From Russula earlei (Eukaryota; Basidiomycota; Agaricomycetes; Russulales; Russulaceae), in the NCBI GenBank assembly GCA_025769875.1, contig JAGFNK010000013.1, positions 62,001-126,000 on the forward strand: a DNA stretch of 64,000 nucleotides, written 5' to 3'. Positions 11,154 through 23,090 of this stretch are shown one piece after another. Position numbers and translations under genes: made by a program. Within the stretch, counting starts at the first letter, position 1. The number at the start of each line of letters is the position of its first letter. The notes beneath the pieces were generated by a model. That model was not told where the DNA came from. It ran no database searches and saw only the letters and a program-made list of their open reading frames with translations.

Positions 11154-13771
11154 ATGAGCTATATCGCCAACCCACACAGGCCCTACGATTCTCCTCCGAC
11201 TGATCCCTCCGCCTACAGCCACCGCCCGCTTGCAACCCAGAACACACGAAACGTCCTCAGCATGACCCCCTTCCTTTCCGCTCACCACTCTCCCGATCAT
11301 CGACTCCCCAAAGTGGGCCAGACTCGGTGCTGTGAGCATTCCTATTACACCTTACTTTTCTGCACGATCGATCGTTCATTGTCTTTATATATCCCCCGCC
11401 CTTTTTCGCTTCTGCGAGCGCCTCGTAAATCATATCCGCTGACCCATTTCCCATTTCTCTCTCCCCTTAGATTGGACTCTGCTCTCAGCAGACTTACGCT
11501 TCGTTTATCTCGACCCTGTCCTGTCCTATCATCTCGTCGATCAAGCGGACCTTCTCATAGGCCAGTCCTTACTCAAGTTTGTCCATCCAGATGAACAGGC
11601 TTCTGCGAAGAATGACCTTGGAAATGTTCTTAAAAATAAGGCTCTACACGGAAGCGTCACTCGGTACGCCTCGTTCCTTCTCCCTCGTGGTGGGCCATGC
11701 TTGATGGTCCCCTTTACCATCCCTATCACTCATGCCCTGTCTCCCGCCGTCAGAATGCGTTATTCGCGCCTCTCCCGCGTGCGTCGCCTCCTCGGCCACC
11801 AAGGACCACCACATTTTTGGCCCGATGGGGATAAAATAGCTGTCGACTCCAACTACATGGCGGTAGACCTCGTCATCAACTGGGCCGCTGACGACCTCGT
11901 CCTCTGCTTCCTTCACGCGGCTGTTGACCTTACGCCCTACGACAACGATGAGCACGCCAAAACCGGCTGGACGAATTGGTGTGGCACGAATTCCATGACT
12001 CAGGAGCAAGCACAAATCCTCTACTCGCGTCTTCTCAGCAACGTCCCCCGTAGCGGGAATATGTCCAGGGTATTCCAAGTCCTGATGAATGAACCTGATC
12101 GGCCTCTCCTCCTGAGTTGGCCCCCAGACCACGATCAAGCTCCTTCGGCTCGCGATCTCGCTAAGCTTTGCGGTGATGACCAGATCCGCAGCGACGCCGT
12201 TATCACCAGTGACGCCAAAACGACCTGCACTCGACGGTACAAGGCATCCTCCACAATTCAAACGCCAGACGGCTTTCGAGATGTCGAATCCGTCTACATT
12301 CCTCATGGTGGGTCGTTGCACGGCCACCTCGTCACTCCCTAACCCTAGCCCCTCAGGGTCCATTATTTTTGCTTGTTACTCCGTCAATTCCGACTCAAGA
12401 TCCGCTCCGGAAAGTACCGCGTCTTTAGCGGAGTATGATGCCTCTTCGTATATGACCGGGGGACCGCAATACTACCCACAAACAACTTCATACAGTCTCC
12501 CTTCCATGCAGCACTCCACCGCGACGTACAGCAACTATCTTTCACAAAGTACGCCTCAAAATGCCCATCCAACGGCGTCCCAGGTGACGTCCCCGTACTC
12601 TTCCCAGCAGAGCTGGTCTTCAGTCATCGATCCCCCCCCTCAGTCGCTGTCGTCGTATAGCCATTGCCAGTGGTCGTCGACTGCGCCTCAGACGGGATCA
12701 CCAGCGTATCATTCCAGCTCCCAGCAACCTCGACAACCTTCCTATACTATTCATCAATCGCCGCACTGGGGTTCCACCACCTTTCCTGATGCGGATAGCC
12801 CTTTGCCCCCATCACTTCGTTCATTGTCCCCAACCTATTCGTATTCTCCCCCAGACAATAACCAGGCGTCTTCAGGCTCGGTGGAGACGGTTCCCCCTCC
12901 TCGTGGGTCCCGTCGTTCTACCCCTCCAGGAAGCGTCAGGGAACATCCCGTAGGAAGCGGTCGCGCGTCAGGAAATCCACCTGCGGGTATATCGCGGTGC
13001 TTCGAGCTGCAGAGTGACAACAAGCCCTGAATGGAGGAAAGGGCCTAGTGGGAAGAAGGACCTCTGCAACGCGTGCGTGTTTCACATTTCGCGTGTTGAT
13101 GCGCGTTTTTTTTGGTTGCTCACGGGATATGGCCACACCTTAGTTGCGGGTTGCGATACGCGAGGTCGCGGGCAAAAAAGGAAGGAATTACAACCCAGCG
13201 ACGCCGTAAAGACAAGGTTATGGCATTGACCAAGCGAGAATCACCCTCGGGCGCTTCGATACCCCCTATCCCAGTGCCCTACAGCAATTTGCGCCGCGGA
13301 AGCTATGATGACACCTTCCTGTCGAGTTCGGCCGGCTCCACATCAGGAAACGAAGCTTACTCTTCTCAACAGCAACAATTGCCTTCCAACTTCGATAATC
13401 TCACCCCTTCCCCATCACCCCCTGCGGGCTCTATCTCATATTCTCACTACAGCCCTTCGTCACAGAGCACCCGTCAGGCTGATTCGAGGGGACACTACGC
13501 CGTTCAGCCAGGGTCCCTCTACTCGTCTCCCCTATCTCATCCCCCCCTGCATGGACCGAATCATACGCCATCGACACTGCCATCCCTCCCCCCAGTCCTG
13601 AATCGGGCTTCGCCGATTCTTTCATCGACGTCATCCGATTCCGCTCTTAGCTCCGCCGTACCGGCGTCCTTCGAGCGCGAGCGTCACAGGGCGGCGGTGG
13701 CACTGCCGCAGGTCTCGTTGTCCGAGCCACGCCGTATTCCGACAAATAAGACGACCTTCGTCACGCAATGA
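11154..13771 (+). CDS. PAS-domain GATA zinc-finger transcription factor (white-collar-2-like), frames interrupted
   Basis: The N-terminal half carries a PAS-like domain: DWTLLSADLRFVYLDP, ADLLIGQSLLKFVHPDE and, after an intron, MAVDLVINWAADDLVLCF with TGWTNWCGT. A long Ser/Pro/Gln-rich linker precedes one GATA finger, RC..SCRVTTSPEWRKGPSG, then KKDLCNA-CGLRYARSRAKKEG. An intron splits the finger inside its second Cys pair. The tail is again Ser/Pro-rich. This layout matches fungal white-collar-2-type nuclear factors that act with a photoreceptor partner, but the light role is inference. Two faults are visible. The two Cys codons of the first pair are 7 bases apart instead of 6 (13000-13002), so the finger is out of frame with the protein. 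The exon encoding DSPKWARLGA is also out of frame with the only ATG, by one base near 11266-11270. Confidence 0.8.
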
Positions 13772-16700
13772 ACGCCACGCCTCTGGGCAATTACACTTGT
13801 CTAGGACCATGTGCCCTCGGATACCACCATGGCCTGGGGAATGTGATTTTTGTTCCGCATTCTTCATTTTTCGCTTTCTGTCTTGCCCCCGCTGATGTTT
13901 CGAATGTAATTATGCTCGCGCGCATCGGATTTTCCCCCTTTCCCCTTTACTGTGCTTCCCGACTTCGACTATTTATCCATTCCCTGCTCCAAACACACTG
14001 CACATGACTGTCGCGGATATGCATCGGGTTCGTACTGTATTAGCATAGGACTTTGACTAGAAGTCTCTTAAAGGGTATGCTATGTAGACACTTAATCGTG
14101 TAATTTATCCACGTTGTCGACATTGGCGCAAATCCACATCTACGTAGGCGGATCTCTCGCCCGTGATCCTCGATCCCCCCTGGCCCGGATGACACACTGA
14201 TCTTTGATCGTTGATATGAGCTTCGCTGGAACTGTCCCTCCGCCCCAGATGAGCGCCTTGAATACGGCAAGCTGCTTCTCTTCTCTTCTGAAGAGAATCC
14301 GAATATGAATTCACGTTACTGATTACTTCTCCTTCCTTGGGCGACAGTCTCTTCGTCGCTATCGCCATCTATCCGCACGATGGCGGATCAGAAGAAAAAA
14401 AAAAAAGATTAGGGCTGTGTCAACCCCCCCCCCCCGTGTTTCACACTATCGTGACTACGGTAGGTTGGTCTGAGCTGAGTCCTTGTTGCGGGGAACAGGC
14501 TGAGTGGGAACAGGCTGAGTCACGACCGACCAACCGACCCCGGGACCTGAGCGCCCAGGAATAGCCAGACCCGTTCCCGTACTTCGGGACGAATCGGGCA
14601 GGGACCGATATGATCCCCTGTCACGGCCAATGAAACGGAAGATAGATAGACCGTCTCCACGACATCGTCAACGGCGCAACGTGCATCGATGCTCGCAAGT
14701 TGGAAGCATTTTCCCCCCCTCGAGCGTCCAAATGGGGTTACGTTTCGAAACTTTTTTCAGCTCCGCCACCGAACACACAAACAAACGCAAAAAGACCCAA
14801 CGCAAAAAGAAAAAATCGCCAGTGATGATCTAAGCGCCGCGTCGTGCACCGTCCCCGGGACGGTAGTGCCTCAAGGCCCAAGGGTGATCAGTCCGAGCAG
14901 CCACGTCCCACACTTCAACCACCGACCCGCGCGAGAAACTGTGTGAAAAAAAAAAGGCCGACGCAACCAACCCACCCTCCCATCGGAGGCGCGGTAGACC
15001 CACGGTGGATCCGAGTCTCATATACCGTAACACTACTCGAATAATTCAAAAAAAAAAAAAAAACCAATTGCAATGACGACGGACGGTGGGGGGGGGGGCT
15101 GGACCCGGTCCCCCCGCCGCCCTTGTTTGATTGGCGCGCTACATCATGCACTGTAACTGTACCCGTAACAAGTCGCGTCTCGGTCACGATGCCGGTGGTA
15201 AAGCCTGAGCGCGCCAGATTGGATTTTTTTTCTTTAGCGTGCTGACCACGCTTGGGCCCGGTCTATGACCATTTTCGGGCATGAGTGGTTGGGCAGCGTC
15301 CTGGGCGGAGTGGAGCGGAGTGCTGCTTCAACAACCAATGGGGCCAACTCGTACCTGGAAATAGAAACTAGCCTGAGGCGCGCGTACCAGTAAGATCCAT
15401 CAACATCGATGAATACCAACCAGAGAACACGCATGAAAACCTGTGCAACGGCGGGCGACCGTCCACCCGAGGTGGCGGCTCTGAACGAGAAGCTGCGGTC
15501 CCCGGACAATCGCCACATCATGCTAGCACTGCAGCATCTGACCTCGTCGTCATATGATAGGTCGGGGTTTGAGTTGCCGTGGTAAGGTCGGGCCTGTAGT
15601 GACATGTGATGAATTCGTGCTCGGTATCGAGGATAGCTTTACCTCAGGCTATACAAAGGCTATACAAATCCTATCCTGCGGAATCCATCGGGTGATATTG
15701 ACGTAGGTAGGCACATAATATGACACCGTGACGACGGTGACAAGATTAAACTCTCATGCACGTGACGCCTTCAAGATATTGATGTTCTCGCGAATTGATT
15801 CGGTGACCTTGAACGCATCATAACTCTTCAGAATCTCAAGCCTGTCAAGATAGATACTTCAACCCTTCACTGCGCCGACGGGCAGGGTGAGGAACGAACG
15901 GGCAGAGAACGATAGTCACGCGGGGTGTCCTCCGACACGATGATAATACGGAGTGGAGTCGACGAGCGACTCGGAGACTCCTATTTGAAGAATAAAAGCC
16001 GTCGGCGATGTGCCGGCAGGACACATCCCGAGAAACACAGTCCGTTGGGGAGAGAGTCCCCGTGGACAATCATTCTCCGTCGAGGTCCGCGACTCGGACT
16101 GCCTCTGCCTCAGTCTGCCACCACAAGCCGAGCTCGCGCATAGTACCATAATGACCGACGGGCCCCCCGTGCTCTGACCTCTTGTCCTCCTGGATCATAT
16201 CGTCCGTCCAGGCAGCGGAACGGGATGAGGTTAATGATGATATAGTATTTGTTTATCGGAAACTAAACATGGTAAATCGGTCACTTCACTTATGCGGTAT
16301 GCTGGGTAGTCCTCAAACGCTTTCCAACTGTCATGTTACCATTGGCAAATATACATGTGATAGTTGCTTGATTTCCCAACCAAACGGATACATTACTATC
16401 TATCGATTACTTTGAAATGAAAATTTCGCATCGACACACGACACAGCACGTGAGGCACGAATACATGATAATATATCTCTTAGCACAGCGGCTCGAGTGC
16501 GACAAAATCACCATGAAGAGATCACACGCCCTGGGATCGTCGAACTGTAGCTTCGGAATGTGATAGCCGGCGCGTACCCCACCTCCACAAGACTGTACTG
16601 TCTGTAGAAGCATGTCTTGCGCTTGGACCGCGCTTGGACATCGATCTGCACGATGCACGAGTTCCGCGGGTGCCGTGCCAGATTGGGCCTTGGGCTGTTG

Positions 16701-16961
16701 ATGTAAAATTCGACACCCGCTCGATCACACCAATTGGCAACGCGGTCTCTTTCTGAGAGGGAAGACAGGCAACAAAAACCCACGCAGGGCACATCCTTAC
16801 ACGGCATGGAGAAGTGACATTACAGAATGTATGCCATACAAGTCCTAGCCTATGACAGGACAGCGACAAAACACGAGGTCCGCTTACACTTGTTTCGTGA
16901 ACCTGCGAGGCGGTCGGATTTACTTCGTTAGTTGATCGGAATGAAGGGGAAGGGCAAGGGC
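13772..16961. other. 3.2 kb without a convincing gene
   Basis: The stretch holds several homopolymer runs (A at 14395-14406, C at 14426-14436, A at 15048-15063), a 15-base tandem duplication and scattered short open frames. The longest are a 123-codon minus-strand frame at 15234-15605 and a 99-codon one at 16508-16807. Neither has a recognisable domain or a sensible splice context. It could contain a fast-evolving gene or a noncoding transcript, but I cannot support one. Confidence 0.45.
14491..14520. repeat. 15-base perfect tandem duplication
   Basis: The unit GGGAACAGGCTGAGT occurs twice in direct succession. It is a short duplication in noncoding DNA, with no other copies noticed. Confidence 0.9.
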
Positions 16962-18444
16962 TCACGTGGCATCAATCTGCGTCAATGTAGTAGAACGCAA
17001 GGCAAGCATGATCTTTCGCCGGTAATTTGCACCTTCCGTTTGTTGGCATGGATTTCCCTCCAGGTAGATCGTCTGAAGTGGAAGCGAACCGAGCTGAGGC
17101 TCTAATGCTCGTAGCGTTTCAATCTTATTGTGATTAACCTGTCCGTTAGTAACTTGTCAAGCAGTGACTTCGCATGCAATCGAGGTGTATATTCGCACCC
17201 ATAGCTCCGTAAGATGTATGAGGTGAGAAACATTTTCTAGTTCGGAGATATGATTGTTGCCAATATCAAGCGTGGTGAGCTTGGTCTGACAAGTGCGGTC
17301 GTAGGTCAACTGGACTCGTAGAGCAAAGGCGTTAGGAGCTACGAACGTTATGCTCAAGATTCTCCAAACGTTCTAAACCATTGTGGCTGAGGTACAGTTC
17401 CTCTAAACTTTCGAGCGCTTCAAGATTTTCGATTTTCCTGATGCGGTTAGATTGCAACGCAAGGATTCTGAGACGTTTCAGACTGTTCAGGTTCTGAGGG
17501 TGGTTGTATCAATAAGGGCAAGTGAGATCAGTGAAACACTACCTCTAGCCTCGTGATCTTGTTTTTTCCCAACCAAAGTTCCTCTAGGTTGACTAAAGCA
17601 TCGAGGTTTTCGATTCGCTTGATTTGGCATGTTTCAGATGTTTCCAATGATGAGGCGGTTGCAAAGCTCACCCTGAGCTTGTTTCCACCTAATTCAAGAC
17701 TGCGAAGACTTGAGCCCACTCCTTGAAGGCCAGTAATCCTAGAAATACGATTTTGCACAAAATACGCGGTCTTCAAGGAAGTAAGGTGATGTAATGTGTC
17801 CGGGATCGACTTGATGAGGTTGAATGAAAGATCAAGCACACTGGCGGCAAAAGTGGGTTCTGATCGTCGGACTATCCACTCGAAACAAGGACGCTCGCTC
17901 ACGTCAAGTCTTGCAGGTTGTTCAACCCATCACCGACGTGTCTGATCTTGTTATCGTACAGGTCTAGCTCCACAAGCTTCGTCAAGTGGAAAAATATTTC
18001 CGGATCCACGGTCGCGATGAAATTCTGTCTTAGACATAGCTTTTGCAAGTGCGCGGCGAACCGAGGGAGCCGAAGCCTTTCAAGCGAAAAGAGACGTGAA
18101 TGGACTAGATCAAGTTCCTTATCGCGTGAGGATGAGAGGTTGCCCCAAGTAGACGCCGAGAGCGATACGTACCTCGGTTTCATCAGGAAGATCAGCGAGC
18201 GGGTCGCCGTCCTCCTCTTCAGAGCTTTCGTACTCCTCCTCTTCCTCGCCGTCTGAATCTCCTGAGTTCGTATTCAGGCTCTCTGGAGGCGCAACACGCG
18301 CCGTCCTATTCCAAAGCGTGCGTCAAGCTGCCGTGGAGGGGAATAGGGGATAGGAGACTACCTCGTTGGGGCATGAACTGACCCTGCCCCTTCCGCTTTC
18401 GCGCCACTCGAGTTAGCTACTTGGATTGCATAGTCTTCGGACAT
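16962..18444 (-). CDS. SDS22: Sds22, leucine-rich-repeat regulatory subunit of protein phosphatase 1
   Basis: Sds22 binds the PP1 catalytic subunit and directs it in mitosis. The start at 18444 gives MSEDYAIQVANSS, followed by an acidic segment (GEEEEEYESSEEEDGD). About eleven 22-residue LRRs follow, each built as L..L.L..N.I..I: for example LTKLVELDLYDNKIRHV, LEELWLGKNKITRLEV, LRILALQSNRIRKIENL and LTTLDIGNNHISELENV. The last exon has the LRR-cap signature, with LQTIYLEGNPCQ and YRRKIMLALRSTTLTQIDAT at the stop (16962). Around eight GT-AG introns join without any frame break. The length of roughly 370-400 residues is normal for the family. It shares a 324-base upstream region with the divergent CCDC174-like gene. 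Confidence 0.93.
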
Positions 18445-18768
18445 GTTAATTTGATGTATGAACGATGACGTAGATGTCAGCCCCTCGCGATCTTCTGCAC
18501 TGATTGAGGCAACTTTGAGCAAGGCCTCGAACCCGTGAAAGCTAGATGTGCTAGTTATAGTCCCACTTGCACAGCGATGCGTTTACAACGACTGCTGCGG
18601 GCACAGCTGACAGGTTGGGATTGAGATTAATTGTTCTCGGGTATTTGGTGGCTGCCAATCCCTGTCAATGTATACCCGGGCCGGATAATCCCGACGGCCC
18701 ACGCTGCCGTCCACGTCCACTCCCAACCCCAGCCAGATGGATCGCAAGCAAGTCAACCGATTGCTCGC
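18445..18768. promoter_or_regulatory. bidirectional promoter between SDS22 and the CCDC174-like gene
   Basis: The two start codons point away from each other across 324 bases, so the region must carry both promoters. I see no clear TATA box or other named element. Confidence 0.5.
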
Positions 18769-20133
18769 ATGGCTCCCACCAACAAAGCGCAAGCCGCCGG
18801 TGTCAGCTCCGGCTCGTTTCTTGAACTGCAGGCTCAGGTGGTAAGACATAAGGAAAATCTTACCAAGGGAAGCGCAACCGCCGTTGTTGGAAGGAAAAAG
18901 GACTGCGAAGGTCTGTCACGGACCCTTCTCTGCCTCTCTTTTCGCGTGACAATCTCGTCCACTACTCACAGAAGCCAAGAAAGTGGGCACTCAAAAACAA
19001 AGGCGTCGAGAGCCGCGCTGCACGAGACCTAGAGCAGGAGCGCGTAGACAGCGGGACGGTGGAATCGACTCGCGCAGCCCTCGAGCGGAAGGCAAAAATT
19101 TATGAAAAGCTGAAGAAGGGACAATCTGGCGGCCTGAGTGATGCTCAGTATGAATCGCTGTTGGTCGATGTGAGATCTCCCCCAAATGTCCTGCTATGAT
19201 ACGAGTGTGACAAGGAGTGTAGTTCGACTCAAAACCGGATGATCCTTACGAGTCCCACAGCGACGATGTCGACGAATCATTGACAGTGCCCGTTCCAGAG
19301 GAGGATGTGCGTGTTTACGTCCATTACCATTCATTTCCCTGATATCGCGCAGGACGATCCGGTCATCGATTACGAGGATGAGTTCGGGCGCGTACGTACT
19401 GCCAAGCGCTCCGAGGTACCCCGGCATCTGCTTCCTCGCCAAGAAGACGGTGATGAGGAGTACGTGGTTTATTGGAACGTATGTCAGACATCACTCACTG
19501 CGGGTTCAATGACAGTGGCGTCGTGATCCGTAAGATTCACAATAAATTGTTTGTCACGTTGGTGCAATTATATCTCTGTCAGGCAACCCTGTCAACTTCT
19601 TCCCCGTCTACGAGCCTTCCTCGGACCGCGTTGCAGCCATACAGGCGGCTGCTTCCGAGGAGAATAACCCCCTGGGCCAGCATTACGATGGTAGCCGTGA
19701 AGTCCGTGCCAAAGGTGCTGGATTCTATCAATTCTCCGCCGACGAGGAAACGCGGAAAAAAGAAATGGAGGAGCTGCGCCAGGCGCGCCAGGAGACTGAG
19801 AAGACTCGCCAAGAGCTCGGTGCCGTCAACCTCAAGGCAGGTGAAGTGGAAGGCATGCAGGCGGTGCCGAACCCACTTCGAAGCCGGGCAATCGAGAAGC
19901 GCAATAGAGAGCTAGAAGAACGGCGGAAAGCCGTGGAGGCGAAACGGAGGAAATTACAAAATGGAGTTAGTTCCTCCGCAGCTGCAACGCAGTCTCCTGC
20001 TCCCTCGGGTTCGAGGGAAAAGGCTGTTCCGACGCCCACCAAAACGGCAGCCGCAAATCCAAGCGCGGCCTCGACGGAAGCTGACCGCTTTCTGGCGGCT
20101 CTTGAGCTAGACTTTTCCATGAACAAGCGATGA
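18769..20133 (+). CDS. CCDC174-like coiled-coil protein
   Basis: The start at 18769 gives MAPTNKAQAAGVSSGSFLEL, which aligns with the N-terminus of the CCDC174 family. The family hallmarks follow: DEFGRVRTAKRSEVPRHLLP, then NPVNFFPVYEPS, then SREVRAKGAGFYQFSADEE. A long Glu/Arg/Lys coiled coil comes next (MEELRQARQETEKTRQELG) and the tail is low-complexity. Human CCDC174 is nuclear and associates with the exon-junction machinery, and a nuclear RNA-linked role is inferred here. Exon 5 is a 14-base microexon (19516-19529) flanked by good GT and AG signals. It gives the conserved EDGVVIRNPVNFFP join, whereas skipping it breaks the frame. The gene is divergent from SDS22 and convergent with the thiamine kinase gene. 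Confidence 0.85.
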
Positions 20134-21186
20134 TTGGTATTCTCGTCATTTCCCTGCCCTGCGCGGATTAAGATTTCTGATGCGTTTTCCACTAGTCGAA
20201 GTGCCTTTGACTATTCCTCTCCGGTGCGCTGGTCACCTGGCGTTGCACTTTCGCTTTTTCGTCCTTTATTCCTTGTCTGTTACGGGCCAGCCTATCGTCG
20301 TCTCGTGGATACCTGCATTCGGTCTGCTGACTCTGCTGAGTCCACGTAATGGGTCATGCGAGGCTATGCCGTGATCCCAACATCTGCATGGTAAACTCGA
20401 TGCAGCGCCGACCCGGTGGAAGTACCATCACATTTTCTCCATTGGTTTGAGAGTCACGAAATCCTCACATTTCTACCACGCATCAGAAAAATGCCCCCTT
20501 CACCTAGTGACGCTTTCCTCCATGTGGTAGGTAGGGAACGGGGAATGCTGAAATACCACAAACTTAGTGATATCATACACAATACAAGGCGTGCAGCCAC
20601 CACCATATCCCGTTGTGATTGGCGCCGCACGTACCCGCGATGATTATCGGCCATCTGCAGGTTTCAATGAGGATTTTGACCTTTATTGAAACCAAAGTGA
20701 CAGTAACCTGACCGATAATTCGACCCTCGGGGATTTTGCAGATCACAGTAACGTCTTCGTCCCCGCCAATCTCCACCCTTAACCATTTCCTGTTGCAACA
20801 GTGTTGTTTCTAAATCAATCACCATCTCCACAGTTACGGACCAACCTTGCCGAGCTTAGATGTCAGGGTATCAGGGTAAGTAGCTTCTCCAAGGACCATC
20901 AATGGAATAGTTCCATTGGGCCTCCATCGGCACGCTTTCTGAATCAAGGCGTGTTGTTGTTGAGGCAGCATCCAACGTATTGAATTTGTGATGTAGGTTG
21001 CATATGGCTGTGATTGTGTGTGACATATCATGGGCAGAAACTGGACTCGTGGTCCGCAGTCTGGCTGGACGGCAATCCCCAACCGGACGCATAAGCCCCC
21101 GCAGCGCTCGAGTCCGTCAAGGAAATCTAGGGAGGACTGCGCGGTGATACAAGTACTCTAACTCTTCATTTTCAACCGCAGAAATT
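20134..21186. other. convergent intergenic region, nothing recognised
   Basis: This 1.05 kb lies between the 3' ends of the CCDC174-like gene and the thiamine pyrophosphokinase gene. It is moderately A/T-rich. I see no conserved frame, RNA gene or transposon end. Confidence 0.5.
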
Positions 21187-22535
21187 CTATCGTATGCCCT
21201 CCATTCTCAATTCGGCGACCCACCATATGGGCCTTGAAGTCTCGATAAACACAGTATCTTCTCCCGGAACAAGATGATTCGACGTTGACATCAATCCATC
21301 GAATCCTGAAGTTTGGCCGGCTGTGAAGAGCGTTGGCATTCCACAGTCCCCCCCCCTTATTTCGAAAATGTGTACATACTCAAGTTCCATCTGAGGCCCG
21401 TCGTGGTCAGGACGGTGGAGTCCACTCCGACGGGGAGCAGCCCGCAAGTGGGACCTAGTATCGAGTGGTCGATGGAGATGCGATGTTTACCCTGAGCGCG
21501 TTAAGATTCTTTGACATGAAATCCGGGACTGAGAAAAATGAAAGATGGGACACCATGCCTCGTCGAGGACCCAGCCCACGTTCTCGTCCGTGACGGCGAA
21601 AATCCTGCGCCCGCTGTTGCGAAGCTTGTGCAGGAACGATAACGTGTGCACGGTCTGGTCGAGCCGCCCGCTCAATCCACCGAGCAGGACGAGGTCGTGA
21701 GGAGCCGTCTGGGGAGAGAAAGGAAATGGAGGGGTGAAAACATAAGCGTCCACTACTTCGCGCCATACGGAAAGCGCGGTGCAAACGGGGGGGGGGACCA
21801 CCCACGTCGAGTCCGTCGGCCATTTCCTTCTCCTGCAGAGAACGAACGCATTTCATGAGGTCCGTGGTATCCAGGTCGTCGTCCTGGACGACCGGCACGC
21901 CCTTGACAGAGAAGCGGTTAGCAACGAGATGACACCCAAATGTCTTTTTTTTTTTTTTTTTTTTTTTTCCAGGAGGCGGGGGACGAGGACGAGGACGAGG
22001 ACGAGGACAAAGGTTGGCACTGACCCGCGTCTCATAATACCGTCTCACGCTCTCCCTCACCGAGTCCAGGTCTCCCTTGATCAGGTCCGGGAGGTAGTCG
22101 TCGACCCTGATCGTTGTCGTTCGCGGCCGCACGAGCCAGCGGAAGAAGCTGGCGATCCACCCGGTCGTCGATCCATCGGCCGCCGTCGCCGCGGTGGCGC
22201 TGACGTTGACACGGGCGTTGACGTTTGTGTTTGCGCGGCCACGAGGATCCGGGTCGTTGTTGTTGTTGTTGTCGTCGTCGTCGTCGTCGCTGCCGCTCAG
22301 CAGCAGCAGGTCGTGGAGGCGGTTCGCGCCGCCGTCCGCGCAGCAGCGCCAGTCCGAGGCGTGCCAGAGACGGCGCAGCAGGGGCTCGGAAAATGGCTGG
22401 TTGAGGATGATGAGCGCCGTCCTCGTCCCGCGGGCTCCGTCATCGTCCCTGGTCCCGAGGGGGAGGAGGAGGAGGAGGAGGAGGTCGAGGGTGGAAGAAT
22501 GGAAGGGTCCAATGAGTGGTGATGGGTGAGGACAT
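21187..22535 (-). CDS. THI80: thiamine pyrophosphokinase
   Basis: The enzyme transfers pyrophosphate from ATP to thiamine to make thiamine diphosphate. The catalytic domain shows TALIILNQPFSEPLLRRLW, CCADGGANRLHDLLL, PDLIKGDLDSVRESVRRYY, DDDLDTTDLMKCV and LLGGLSGRLDQTVHTLSFL. The thiamine-binding C-terminal domain follows: ISIDHSILGPTCGLLPVGV, TTGLRWNL, and DGLMSTSNHLVPGEDTVFIE. An unusual Asp/Asn run plus a Gly/Thr/Val-rich insert sits between the first motifs, encoded by GAC/AAC repeats. The intron at 21492-21558 requires a GC donor (gcatgg). One intron contains a run of about 21 A on the sense strand. The likely start, MSSPITTHWTLPFFHP, is one base out of frame with the body. The offset falls at a five-C run (22459-22463). 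Confidence 0.9.
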
Positions 22536-23090
22536 CGTGCATCACGCCTCGCGGTTTCGTGGTCCGCCGAGGGGTACTGGCGAGGTTGGGGGGGGGAGGG
22601 GGGGGGGGAAGATGGAAGTCCGACTCGGATGTTGCAAGTCTTCGTCGTGTCCTGCAGCTGCAGCGCGGTCTTGCGCTCCCTCGGACGTGGTCGCGCCACA
22701 GATGTGAAGAAGAAAAAAAAATGACGACAGGGATGGCACGGAAAGATACGGCGGCGCATCTGGCTGGTGTCGCCACCGACACCGAGCACGTCGTTCCGTG
22801 TATTTCACGTCGTACGGTTCGTATGCGTGATTGAATCGCACGTCGCAACGCCCAATTCCAATAACGCAGCCGAGATGACAGGCCCTGCCAATGGGCGTCT
22901 GATTGCCTTCGCCCTATCCACAGTGAGCGGCCGTTCGCGCGCTTTGCATTGGGGTTCGACAATTGTTCGAGTGTCTATTCGAGTTCGATCTAAGTAAAGC
23001 AGCTAATCGAGGACACAGTAAATTAAGATGTACAAAAGGATAATGAGGAAGCACGGCAGAGAAGTCTTTCAGTGGTAGATAAGCCAGGTC
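22536..23090. other. intergenic region, G/C homopolymer-rich
   Basis: This lies upstream of the thiamine kinase gene and downstream of the CS-domain gene. It contains G runs of 7 and 8-9 bases near 22589-22608 and short open frames without known motifs. Confidence 0.45.

Noticed and set aside
15234..15605. 123-codon minus-strand open frame
   Set aside because: No recognisable motif, no splice context and a composition like the surrounding noncoding DNA.
16508..16807. 99-codon minus-strand open frame downstream of SDS22
   Set aside because: I first tried it as further exons of an SDS22-side gene. SDS22 ends cleanly at 16962 and no phase-compatible intron connects the frame to anything.
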